Shown: in pieces, positions 55,701 through 64,000 of the stretch | Numbering within the stretch: the stretch's first letter is position 1 | Layout of the letters: each line of letters opens with the position of its first letter | Position numbers and translations under genes: made by a program | Assembly: GCF_010671925.1 (NCBI RefSeq) | Contig: NZ_JAAHIH010000011.1 | Span: 1 to 64,000, forward strand | Origin: Moorena sp. SIOASIH | GTDB taxonomy: Bacteria; Cyanobacteriota; Cyanobacteriia; Cyanobacteriales; Coleofasciculaceae | DNA length: 64,000 nt | Direction: 5' to 3' | The notes under the pieces: model-generated | What the model was told of the DNA's origin: nothing | What the model saw: only the letters and a program-made list of their open reading frames with translations | The model's database searches: none

Positions 55701-58700
55701 GAGGACTTGGTGCTATTGCTGCTAACTTCCGGCAGTACAGGTATGCCCAAAGCGGTCATGCACAACCACCGTAGTTTGTTAAGCCGTAGTGCATCAACCG
55801 TTCAATTCAACGGCTTTAGCAAAGACGATATTTCCTTAAATTGGTTTAGCCTCGACCATGTTGGGGGAATAGTCATGTTCCATCTGAGGGACGTTTATTT
55901 GGAATGTCAGCAAATCCATGCTCCAACAGAACTGGTGTTGCAAGAACCGACACGATGGTTAGATTGGATTTGCCACTATCGAGCCACAATTACTTGGGCT
56001 CCAAACTTTGCTTATGGGCTAATTGTTCAAGAACTAGAAAATCGACAAAAGACTGGCAGTCAACAAGAAAATCACCGAGGATGGGATTTGTCCTCTATGC
56101 AATTTATTCTCAATGCTGGAGAGGCAATTGTTGCAAAAACCGTCAGGCGATTTTTAGAAGTATTAGGTCAAGATCAGCTCCAAGATCGCGCGATGCATCC
56201 AGCATGGGGCATGTCAGAAACCTCAAGTGCGGTAACGTTTTCATCTAAATTTCTACTATCTTCAACCACAGACGAGCAGAAATTTGTCGAAGTAGGATCT
56301 CCAGTGCCAGGGTTCGCCATCAGAATAGTAGATAATCAAAACCAGATAGTGAAAGAGACAATGGCGGGTCGAGTACAAGTAAAAGGACCGTCTGTCACAT
56401 CTGGTTACTATCAAAATACAGAAGCAAACCAAGACGCTTTTACAGAAGATGGTTGGTTTAATACTGGAGATATAGGCTTCCTGCGACAGGGGTGTTTAAC
56501 AATAACCGGACGGCAAAAAGATATTATAATCATAAACGGTTTAAATTACTATAGCCATGAAATTGAAGCCACAATAGAAGGAATAGAAGGTGTAGAAGTT
56601 TCTTATACGGCAGCTTGTGCTGTCAGAGATGCCGACAGTGATACAGACAAATTAGCAATATTTTTTAACCCAGCCAAAGCCGCAAGGGATCGAGAAGCAG
56701 ATTTGTTAAAGGAAATTCGCTTACTGGTAGTGGATCGTTTTGGGATTAATCCTGATTATTTGATTCCTGTAGAACGAGACGTTATTCCCAAAACAGCGAT
56801 CGGTAAAATTCAACGTTCTCAACTAAAACAGCGTTTTGAAACAGGTGAATTTAACACCATTCTCAAACGGGTAGATTTATTACTATTGAATGTTAATACT
56901 ATCCCAAGCTGGTTTTACCGTAAAGTCTGGCAAGCCAAAGTCCCTGTTTTTAATCTGTCTTCCCAGATAACTACAACCCTAATATTTAGCGATACTTTAG
57001 GGCTAGGAACAGTCTTATCTGAGGAATTAGAAAAACATCACCAGCCTTGTATCCAAGTGTCTGTCGGTGAAAACTTTACCAAAATCAGTGACAATCATTA
57101 TTCTCTTGTGCCCGAACAAGCAGAACACTATCAGATGCTTTTTAAGCAATTGGCACAAGAAAACAAAACGATTGGCCAGATTGTCTGCCTGTGGGAATAC
57201 GATCAATATAGAGGAGAAATTGCTCACCTAGAAGGGCTGGAGCAGTCACAAAAGCAAGGATTGTTTCGTTTGCTGTTCTTAGTGAAAGCATTAGAACAAT
57301 CTCGGAGTGAAGAGCAGTCGGTACAATTACTGTGGGTATCAAGTTACAGTCAGTCGATAGTACCGAGTGATAAGATAGCCTATGATAAAGGGACAGTTTT
57401 GGGCTTATTGAAAACAATTGGTCAAGAAATGACCTGGTTGAACTGTCGCCACATCGATCTGCCAGTCATAGAGGTTCAAGTCAATAAGGCATACATTCGG
57501 CAAGAACTGGACAATTTTGCCAAAGAAACAGAAGTAGCCTACAGAGACGGAAAACGCTTGGTTTGTGGAATCGAATCTGTAAATCTAGCTGAAGAACCAA
57601 AGCAAGAATTACCCTTCATAACAGGTGGTATCTACTTAATAAGTGGAGGGCTGGGAGGTATTGGAACTGAAATTGCTAGTTTCCTACTTAAGAATTATCA
57701 AGCACGGTTACTGATAGTTGGTCGCACTTCTCTACCCGATCAAAATACTTGGCAAACTCATTTAGATAGTGGAAATGAACTGGCAAGGAAAATCCAAGCT
57801 TATCAACAATTGCAGCAACTACCAGGGGCAGTCATTTATGAAGATGTAGATATCTGTGATTATGCTCAGTTGCAGCAGATATTGACAACAACTCTATCCA
57901 AATGGGGAGGCCAGCTTGATGGGATTATCCATCTGGCAGGAGTATTCACCGAACAACTATTAGTATCCCAAACTCTAGAAAGTCTCACTGCCGTTCTTCG
58001 TCCCAAGGTACTTGGAACCTGGGCATTACATAAACTACTGCTGGAAGATAATCCTCAAGGTTTGTTTGTTCATTTTTCGTCCATCAATGGCTTCTTTGGC
58101 GGTACTACTGTAGGTGCTTATGCTGCTGCCTCTAGTTTTATGGAAGCGTTTTGCGATTACCAGCAGACCTATACTACCCTGCAAAGCTACTGCTTATCAT
58201 GGAGTATGTGGGATGAAATCGGCATGAGTCTGGGCTATCAAATGAAAGACTTGACCCATGCTAAAGGCTACTTTTCGATTAATAAGGCACAAGGGATGTG
58301 CTCTTTATTAGCCGCGTTGTCTCGTGGCCAACATCATTTGTTTGTGGGTTTGGATGGGAGTAAACCCAACATTGAACGTTTAACTATTACCTCAGAACCT
58401 CAAAACCTACAGCAGTTAACGGCTTATTTCACCTCCAAGGTCGAACAATTACCAGTGAATAATTTAGAAGCGTTGGAAGTACGCGATCGCTTTGGCAGAC
58501 TCAGCCGTTGTGTGTGGGCACAACTTGCCGAGATGCCTCTAAATGAAACTGGAGAAATTGTTCGAGAAAAGCTGATTGGACTTAGCACAGGTATTGGTCT
58601 TTTTGAACAAACAAAACCACGCAACCAAGTAGAACATCAACTCGTTGAAATTTTTCAGCAGGTACTAGAAGTGCCTGTTACTAGTATCCATGACAATTTC

Positions 58701-61700
58701 TTTGCTCTGGGCGGAAATTCTCTGCTAGCAGTGCAAGTGGTTTCTCGTATACAGCAAGTCTTTAATCAAGAAATTTCTCTGCATATACTGTTTCAAGCAC
58801 CTACAGTTGGTGAACTGGGGCAAACCATAATCAAAGAAAATCTCTTACCAGGGCAAAAATCAGATACTAGTTTACCAACCCTTGTACCTGACCCAGAACA
58901 ACGCTACGAACCATTCCCTCTAACTGATATTCAACAAGCTTATTGGCTAGGTCGCAATCAAGCCTTTGATTTAGGTAATGTTGCTAGCCATATTTACATA
59001 GAGATCGATTCTGAAAACTTAGATATAGAACGCTTAAACCAGGCTTGGCAGAAATTAGTTGACCACTATGATATGCTGCGAGCCGTAGTGTTACCCGACG
59101 GACAACAGCAAGTCAAACAACAAGTACCACCCTATCAAATACAAGTTTTTGATTTACAAAACCAGCCAAAACCAGTAGTTAGTGACCACCTCAAGGCAAT
59201 TCGGGAGCAAATGTCTCACGAAATATTACCCTCTGAGCAATGGCCATTGTTCAAGTTGCAGGCCACTCACTTCAATGAAAAGCACTATCGCCTCCATCTG
59301 AGTTTTGATGCTTTAATTGCTGATAGCTGGAGCCTAATGCTACTGGGGCAGTATTGGCTGCAACTGTATCGAGACCCAGAAAGTTCCCTGCCTTCATTGG
59401 AACTGTCATTTCGCGACTATGTACTGGCTAAAATAGGGCTGGATGTTACACCACAGTATCAGCGTTCTCAAGATTACTGGTTCGATCGCTTGTCCACTCT
59501 CCCGCCAGCACCAGAATTACCCTTTGCCAAGCAGATAGTTGCTCTAGAGCAACCGCAGTTTACACGTCGCAGTGGGCGATTAAATGTTGTTGATTGGCAG
59601 CGATTAAAAGACAAGGCAAGTCAGGCAAATATAACTAATTCTACTGTTTTATTAGCTGCTTTTGCTGACATATTAACTTGTTGGAGCAAGAGTTCTAAGT
59701 TTACCATTAACCTGACCCTGTTTAATCGCTTACCCTTACATCCCCAAGTTAATGAGGTACTTGGAGATTTCACATCCCTCACGCTCCTAGAAGTTGATAA
59801 CTCAAAACCGACTCCTTTTATTAAGCGTGCTCAACTGCTACAGGAACAACTGTGGCAAGATTTAGACCACCGTTATGTCAGTGGTGTGCAAGTGCAGCGA
59901 GAATTGCGTCGCCTATATGGAAGTTATCAAGCTATGGGGGTTGTCTTTACCAGCGTTCTGGGGGCTGGTATCGAGTCGGAAGAACAATTGTGGGTTAATC
60001 AGCTAGGAAAAATGGTCTATAGCATTAGCCAAACTCCTCAAGTCTGGCTAGACCATCAAGTTCTGGAAGAACAAGGGGAATTAATATTTCAGTGGGATAT
60101 AGTTGAAGAGCTTTTCTGTGAAGGTGTTATTGATAATATGTTCCAGAGTTACACAGATTATCTGCAACACCTAGCAACGTCAGAATCTGCTTGGATGGAC
60201 TTCTACCCTCAACTGTTACCAAAAGCCCAACTCCAACAACTTGCACAACTCAATCAGATAAATCTACCTGTTCCCCAACAAACCTTACACAGTCTGTTTC
60301 TGCAGCAGGTGGAACAAAATTATCAAGAATTGGCAGTGATTACCCCAGAGCGCTGCTTAACCTATGGAGACTTACACCAACGCGCCCGCAACATCGGGCA
60401 TTGGTTGCAACAACTGGGAGCTTCGCGCAATAGCTTAGTCGCTGTAGTAATGTTCAAGGGATGGGAACAAGTTGTTGCAGTATTGGCAATCTTGATGGCT
60501 GGTGCGGCCTATGTGCCTATTGACCCCGAACTCCCCCAGGAGCGAAGAGAATTTTTACTTACCCAAGGGGAAGTGAAGGTGGTTCTGACCCAAGAATCTC
60601 TGTTAGAACAACTAGCAATACCAGAAGGCATTGAGTGTTTGTCTGTAGATACTTTCGAGTCAAGAAAAAATGATTCAATATCCTTCGTCCCCGTACATCA
60701 TCCAGAAGATTTGGCCTATGTAATTTATACGTCTGGCTCTACAGGTTTACCCAAAGGGGTGATCATTAAGCATCAAGCAGTAGTAAACACCATCCTCGAC
60801 ATCAACCAGCGATTCAATGTTACAGCTAATGACCGAATACTAGCTGTGTCCGCGTTGAATTTTGACCTGTCAGTATATGACATTTTTGGGCTCTTGGCTG
60901 TTGGAGGAACTTTGGTCATCCCATCTGCGATTGATGCCAAAGATCCTGCTCGTTGGTATGAGTTAATTGTTAAACACCAAGTTACATTGTGGAACTCTGT
61001 ACCCGCACTAATGCAAATGTTAGTTGAGTACTTGTCTGGACAGCTCAACCAGTCCCATGGCCCCCTACGATTAGCATTGCTCAGTGGCGATTGGATACCG
61101 CTAACGTTACCAGAGCGAATTCAACAGTTGTGGAGCCAGATCCAAATTGTTAGCTTAGGTGGTGCAACTGAAGCCTCAATTTGGTCAATTTATTATCCGA
61201 TCGAACAAATTTCCCCTGTAACTAAGAGCATTCCTTACGGTAAATCCCTTGCCAATCAAACTGTTTCTGTCCTCAACGATCTAATGCAGCCTACTCCAGT
61301 CTGGGTATCTGGAGATCTTTATATCGGAGGAGTTGGTTTAGCTTCTGGGTATTTGTTAGATGAGAAAAAGACAAACGCAAGTTTTATCACTCACCCAGTT
61401 ACTCACGAACGATTGTACAAAACCGGTGATTTGGGACGATATTTGCCTGATGGTAATATTGAATTTCTTGGGCGCTCAGATTTCCAAGTGAAAATCAATG
61501 GCTATCGCGTGGAATTGGGTGAAATTGAGGCGGCATTAAGCGAGCATTCTACTGTCAAGGATACTGTTGTTATGGCCCTTGGTGAGTCGGAACACAAACG
61601 TTTAGTCGCTTATGTTATCCCCAGTGAGACCTCTGTTGACAAAGCCAAGCTACCGGAAGGTTATAAACCTAGTCAAACAACAGGGGTAATACAAGACCCT

Positions 61701-62864
61701 GTGGAGAAAATTGAATTTAAACTCAAGCAACCAGGATTGCGTTCTCCATCTCCCACAAAAGAAACTATTTCTTTACCGCTCTCAGAACTTGATGAAGCTC
61801 AAAAAGAAGCTTACCTCAAACGTCAGAGTTATCGACAATTCTTGATGCAACCCCTTCCTTTAGAGGAGTTTAGCCAGTTTTTAAGCTGTCTGCTGCAAAT
61901 GAAACTGGACGATTATCCATTACCCAAATATCTTTATCCTTCTGCAGGAAATCTTTATCCCGTACAAACATATTTATTAATTAAGCCAGAACGGGTTTCG
62001 GGATTGTCAGGAGGTATTTATTACTATTGTCCTCGGGAGCATAATTTAGTATTTCTCAATCCTTTGAGCGATGTTGACAGCAGGATTTACGGTGGCAATC
62101 AACCGATTTTTGAGCAGTCTGCGTTTTCCCTCTTTTTGATTAGCAAACTTAGTGCCATTACTCCGATGTATGGGGAACTAGCTGAAAATTTCTGTTTCCT
62201 TGAGGCAGGGCACATGGGGCAACTATTAATGAATACAGCACCAAACTACCAGATGGGACTTTGTCCAATTGGCGGTCTTGAGTTTGACAAGCTACGAGAT
62301 TTATTTGAGTTGGAATCGAATCAACGTCTAATTTATAGTTTTGTGGGGGGTAAGATTGACACAGTTCAAACCAAACAGTTGTTAGGTAAATCTTCAAAGG
62401 AAGACAAATCTATTCCACAACAACTAAACGAGCATTTACAAGGAAAATTACCCCAGTATATGCTACCCAATGATTATGTGTTAATGGATGTCTTCCCTTT
62501 AACGGCAAATGGCAAAGTTAACCGCAAAGCTCTACCTGCCCCTGAGATATCAGTACAAGAAAGAATTTTTCTGCCCCCCAGTACCCCTATTGAGGAGAAG
62601 TTAGCTGGCATTTGGGCAACAATATTAGAGTTAGAGATAAATCAAGTCAGTGTTAATGATAATTTCTTCGACATTGGTGGTAATTCTCTACTTGCTACTC
62701 AGCTAATCTCTAGAATTCGACAATCTTTCCAAATCGATCTACCCCTGGCTGACTTCTTTGCAGAAGCAACAATTGCTGGTTTGGTTGAACACATTGAAGT
62801 TCTTAGTTGGGTGGGACAAAATATACAAGAGTCAGAAACAAATATAGAGGAGATAGAATTATGA
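52794..62864 (+). CDS. NRPS: docking-C-pseudoA-A(keto acid)-KR-PCP-Cy-A(Cys)/Ox-PCP (HctE-like)
   Basis: 3356 residues. A TubC-like docking domain (1-55) is followed by C (about 60-490) with HHIACDG at 190-196. An A-domain C-terminal remnant (about 560-720) is next, then a full AMP-ligase (about 815-1370; TSGSTGMPK near 977, no amino-acid-binding Asp). The KR (about 1380-1880) has SGGLGGIG near 1612 and Ser1762/Tyr1776. PCP1 has Ser1976. Cy has D2172xxxxD2177xxS2180. A (about 2500-2985 plus 3200-3260) has A3 near 2645 and pocket residues D-L-Y-N-L-S...I-W, fitting Cys. An FMN oxidase (SagB/McbC-like, about 2990-3195) is inserted before motif A10. PCP2 has Ser3298. Predicted steps: activate and reduce an alpha-keto acid to a 2-hydroxy acid, then make a thiazoline from Cys and oxidise it to thiazole. 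ATGA overlaps join it to both neighbours. Confidence 0.92.
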   Translation: MNLVEFLQELSIKGWQIWSEGSQLRYDAPKEESTASVLALLKQHKTEILQLLCDNPDILNVYPLSYGQQAMWFLWKLAPGSCVYNVSVPVRICSQVDVTAWRQAFQALCQRHLMLSSTFTKLGQVPIQQVHRDQDVDFLQVDASAWSKEELNQRVIEAHKHPFNLEKESGMRVRWFVRSFQEHILLLTIHHIACDGWSIDIIFQELAKLYQAQQTNVPASLPPLKYSYQDYVRAQRKILDSPRGEILWQYWKQKLAGELPTLNLPTDKPRPPIQTYEGAAYHFSLSEKLSQQLIELAQKENVTLYTLLLAVFGVFLYRYTGQEDILVGSPTSGRNRAEEAPIVGFFANSVVMRMSASENLSFKEFLTKVQHTVLEAVNYQDYPFALLVERLLPKRDPSRSPIFQVFFLLQQMSEWRKLLSGEMKTSSDWQGLKLEAFDRPTKECQFDFILEMIQVGSSLGGLIKYSTDLFEEQTIARMVEHFQTLLQAIVIKPNYNIAQFPLLTATERQQCLAVGNNLGRKQGQNKVIYQLFEDLFGYPGEVSGRQTQLGEHTEVVPVGWPTDFSVYVLDSYAEPVPPGVTGEVYVGGCNLTESDINRTQQAPVSFVEHPELGSLLKTGERGCLRANGCLELQGFGQRWAWIKGHRVELQAIEKALLAITGVEDCYVIMRQRQLVAYVVTSKSFLSESLHNQLKTELPSYMLPSAYVTVSNLTLTGKGLIDESALAQLEVIDSELVSRWEEQLRSLPEIEQVAVVVQPQVKTLPRLHISDLVPSPPKGMGTDSPQVETDNLIDKVNKNLPQEVNQPAISQGEPLTEPEAQTLGEILQRAALENSTKGVVYIQPDGTEFVQSYKNLLEDAQRLLGGLKKLGLKPQDKVIFQLADNHNFISAFWGCILGGFIPVPISATGNLNKLQNSWQMLGKPLVLSEQKLAPKLHQWAEELKLENFQIESIEPLKDSEADRNWHKSKSEDLVLLLLTSGSTGMPKAVMHNHRSLLSRSASTVQFNGFSKDDISLNWFSLDHVGGIVMFHLRDVYLECQQIHAPTELVLQEPTRWLDWICHYRATITWAPNFAYGLIVQELENRQKTGSQQENHRGWDLSSMQFILNAGEAIVAKTVRRFLEVLGQDQLQDRAMHPAWGMSETSSAVTFSSKFLLSSTTDEQKFVEVGSPVPGFAIRIVDNQNQIVKETMAGRVQVKGPSVTSGYYQNTEANQDAFTEDGWFNTGDIGFLRQGCLTITGRQKDIIIINGLNYYSHEIEATIEGIEGVEVSYTAACAVRDADSDTDKLAIFFNPAKAARDREADLLKEIRLLVVDRFGINPDYLIPVERDVIPKTAIGKIQRSQLKQRFETGEFNTILKRVDLLLLNVNTIPSWFYRKVWQAKVPVFNLSSQITTTLIFSDTLGLGTVLSEELEKHHQPCIQVSVGENFTKISDNHYSLVPEQAEHYQMLFKQLAQENKTIGQIVCLWEYDQYRGEIAHLEGLEQSQKQGLFRLLFLVKALEQSRSEEQSVQLLWVSSYSQSIVPSDKIAYDKGTVLGLLKTIGQEMTWLNCRHIDLPVIEVQVNKAYIRQELDNFAKETEVAYRDGKRLVCGIESVNLAEEPKQELPFITGGIYLISGGLGGIGTEIASFLLKNYQARLLIVGRTSLPDQNTWQTHLDSGNELARKIQAYQQLQQLPGAVIYEDVDICDYAQLQQILTTTLSKWGGQLDGIIHLAGVFTEQLLVSQTLESLTAVLRPKVLGTWALHKLLLEDNPQGLFVHFSSINGFFGGTTVGAYAAASSFMEAFCDYQQTYTTLQSYCLSWSMWDEIGMSLGYQMKDLTHAKGYFSINKAQGMCSLLAALSRGQHHLFVGLDGSKPNIERLTITSEPQNLQQLTAYFTSKVEQLPVNNLEALEVRDRFGRLSRCVWAQLAEMPLNETGEIVREKLIGLSTGIGLFEQTKPRNQVEHQLVEIFQQVLEVPVTSIHDNFFALGGNSLLAVQVVSRIQQVFNQEISLHILFQAPTVGELGQTIIKENLLPGQKSDTSLPTLVPDPEQRYEPFPLTDIQQAYWLGRNQAFDLGNVASHIYIEIDSENLDIERLNQAWQKLVDHYDMLRAVVLPDGQQQVKQQVPPYQIQVFDLQNQPKPVVSDHLKAIREQMSHEILPSEQWPLFKLQATHFNEKHYRLHLSFDALIADSWSLMLLGQYWLQLYRDPESSLPSLELSFRDYVLAKIGLDVTPQYQRSQDYWFDRLSTLPPAPELPFAKQIVALEQPQFTRRSGRLNVVDWQRLKDKASQANITNSTVLLAAFADILTCWSKSSKFTINLTLFNRLPLHPQVNEVLGDFTSLTLLEVDNSKPTPFIKRAQLLQEQLWQDLDHRYVSGVQVQRELRRLYGSYQAMGVVFTSVLGAGIESEEQLWVNQLGKMVYSISQTPQVWLDHQVLEEQGELIFQWDIVEELFCEGVIDNMFQSYTDYLQHLATSESAWMDFYPQLLPKAQLQQLAQLNQINLPVPQQTLHSLFLQQVEQNYQELAVITPERCLTYGDLHQRARNIGHWLQQLGASRNSLVAVVMFKGWEQVVAVLAILMAGAAYVPIDPELPQERREFLLTQGEVKVVLTQESLLEQLAIPEGIECLSVDTFESRKNDSISFVPVHHPEDLAYVIYTSGSTGLPKGVIIKHQAVVNTILDINQRFNVTANDRILAVSALNFDLSVYDIFGLLAVGGTLVIPSAIDAKDPARWYELIVKHQVTLWNSVPALMQMLVEYLSGQLNQSHGPLRLALLSGDWIPLTLPERIQQLWSQIQIVSLGGATEASIWSIYYPIEQISPVTKSIPYGKSLANQTVSVLNDLMQPTPVWVSGDLYIGGVGLASGYLLDEKKTNASFITHPVTHERLYKTGDLGRYLPDGNIEFLGRSDFQVKINGYRVELGEIEAALSEHSTVKDTVVMALGESEHKRLVAYVIPSETSVDKAKLPEGYKPSQTTGVIQDPVEKIEFKLKQPGLRSPSPTKETISLPLSELDEAQKEAYLKRQSYRQFLMQPLPLEEFSQFLSCLLQMKLDDYPLPKYLYPSAGNLYPVQTYLLIKPERVSGLSGGIYYYCPREHNLVFLNPLSDVDSRIYGGNQPIFEQSAFSLFLISKLSAITPMYGELAENFCFLEAGHMGQLLMNTAPNYQMGLCPIGGLEFDKLRDLFELESNQRLIYSFVGGKIDTVQTKQLLGKSSKEDKSIPQQLNEHLQGKLPQYMLPNDYVLMDVFPLTANGKVNRKALPAPEISVQERIFLPPSTPIEEKLAGIWATILELEINQVSVNDNFFDIGGNSLLATQLISRIRQSFQIDLPLADFFAEATIAGLVEHIEVLSWVGQNIQESETNIEEIEL

Positions 62865-64000
62865 ATAATCAAACAATTGTCAAGTTCCTTTCTCAACTGC
62901 GTAAACTAAATGTTCAAGTTTCATCTAATGGAGAAAAATTGCGCTGTCAAGCTCCTGAAGGCGTATTAACACCTGCACTGTCACAGCAGATAGCAGAACG
63001 CAAAGCAGAAATTTTGGCGTATTTGAAACAAGTTAGACAAAAAAAAGATAGCAATTCTCCAGCTATTTCGGTTATCTCTAGAGATGAAAACTTACCCCTG
63101 TCTTTTGCTCAAGAAAGACTCTGGTTCATCAACCAACTTGAAGGGTCAACTGTTGCTTACAACTCGCCAGGAGTGCTCCGCATCAGCGGTAACTTGAACC
63201 TTAATGCCCTACAACAAGCATTATCAGACATAGTCCGTCGCCACGAAGTTCTACGTACCAGTTTCCAAACTGTTAATGGCACGCCAATACAGGTCATCGA
63301 TCCGAAAGCCACCTTAAACCTCAAGATAGTGGACTTACAGGAAATAGAAGTTAAAGAACGGGAAACGGTACTCCAGCAACAAATACAACAAGAAATAACT
63401 AAGCCCTTTAAGCTGGAAAGAGCACCATTAATCAGATGCCGTTTATGGCAGTTAGATGGGACAGAATATGTATTTTCCCTAACAATGCACCACATCATTT
63501 CTGATGCTTGGTCAATAGGAATATTTATCCAAGAACTGTCTACCTTATATCGAGCTTTTACTCAGGGAGAACCATCCCCCTTGGCAAAATTACCAATTCA
63601 GTATGTTGATTTTGCTATGTGGCAAAGACAGTGGTTGAATGGAGGGGTTCTAGAAACTCAACTCAATTACTGGCGGAAGCAATTGGATGGTGCGCCAGAT
63701 TTATTAGAATTACCCACTGACCACCCTCGTTCCTCAGTTCATACTTTCCGAGGTGCTCAACATTCAGTTATTCTCTCCAAATCTATCGTTACTTCCCTTA
63801 ATGCCCTGGCCCAAAGTCAAGGCGTGACTCTATTTTCTATTCTGGTGACCGCTCTCAAGATCCTCCTGTTCAAGTGGACAGGACAAAGTGATATTGTTCT
63901 TGGTACAGTAATTGCTGGCCGAAATCGCTCCGAGCTTGAACCGCTCATTGGTTGCTTTATAAATTTCTTGGCTGTGCGTAACCATTTAAATGGTCAACAA
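62861..64000 (+). CDS. NRPS, N-terminal docking and condensation domain, cut by window edge
   Basis: 380 codons visible from an ATG overlapping the previous TGA (ATGA), open to the right edge. Residues 1-55 form a TubC-like docking domain (VKFLSQLRKLNVQVSSNGEKLRC), matching the one at the start of the previous protein. A condensation domain starts at about 80 (SFAQERLWFINQLEG), has the active-site motif HHIISDAWS (about 209-217), and continues through IVLGTVIAGRNR. It should accept the thiazole-bearing chain from PCP2 upstream and couple it to the next unit, corresponding to HctF in the hectochlorin pathway. Later domains lie outside the window. Confidence 0.9.
   Translation, partial: MNNQTIVKFLSQLRKLNVQVSSNGEKLRCQAPEGVLTPALSQQIAERKAEILAYLKQVRQKKDSNSPAISVISRDENLPLSFAQERLWFINQLEGSTVAYNSPGVLRISGNLNLNALQQALSDIVRRHEVLRTSFQTVNGTPIQVIDPKATLNLKIVDLQEIEVKERETVLQQQIQQEITKPFKLERAPLIRCRLWQLDGTEYVFSLTMHHIISDAWSIGIFIQELSTLYRAFTQGEPSPLAKLPIQYVDFAMWQRQWLNGGVLETQLNYWRKQLDGAPDLLELPTDHPRSSVHTFRGAQHSVILSKSIVTSLNALAQSQGVTLFSILVTALKILLFKWTGQSDIVLGTVIAGRNRSELEPLIGCFINFLAVRNHLNGQQ

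Overview
The window comes from a filamentous marine cyanobacterium, most likely a Moorena (Moorea/Lyngbya)-type organism. The reasons are the GCGATCGC (HIP1) octamers, tandem heptanucleotide repeats, a cyanobacterial PEP-CTERM protein, DevBCA and Pix/Tax systems, and a hectochlorin/lyngbyabellin-like PKS-NRPS locus. No rRNA, tRNA or CRISPR array was recognised. Genus and product names are inferred from gene content, not from any search.

Layout. (1) 1-3211, minus strand: N-terminal part of an HglE/PfaA-type polyketide synthase running off the left edge, followed by a repeat-rich spacer holding a truncated short-chain dehydrogenase relic. (2) 6462-8534: exported seven-repeat beta-propeller protein with a PEP-CTERM tail. 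(3) 9424-21627, plus strand: a run of devB-devC-devA, stand-alone ACP, KS-AT-ACP-TE type I PKS, type III PKS, ICMT-like membrane methyltransferase, O-methyltransferase and sulfotransferase. I read this as synthesis, methylation, sulfation and export of a phenolic (resorcinol/pyrone-type) lipid, and it is the best candidate here for an undescribed system. (4) 21876-24743: a decayed transposase split by a small repeat, and a GT11-like glycosyltransferase. (5) 26213-34815: pixG-pixI-pixJ-pixL phototaxis cluster without pixH; PixJ has one likely bilin-binding GAF domain. (6) 35006-42442: a small secreted protein, IS200/IS605-like remnants, a class I glutamine-amidotransferase-like protein and a Ser/Thr kinase. 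(7) 42647-64000: divergent FAAL, then halogenase-ACP fusion, KS-AT-cMT-KR-ACP PKS, a large keto-acid/thiazole NRPS and the start of another NRPS. The order matches hectochlorin/lyngbyabellin logic: fatty acid activation, gamma-chlorination on ACP, one methylated and reduced extension, a 2-hydroxy acid unit, then a thiazole. The locus continues past the right edge.

Spacers are full of mobile and repetitive DNA. Four copies of a 170-290 bp element share GTAAGCATTCAGC-type inverted ends; three of them have perfect 8-bp target duplications, which points to an IS66-type MITE. A second family is bounded by AGCGATGCA and TGCATCAAGACA. A third is a 45-bp hairpin. Several genes end inside tandem heptamer or octamer repeats that contain their stop codon.
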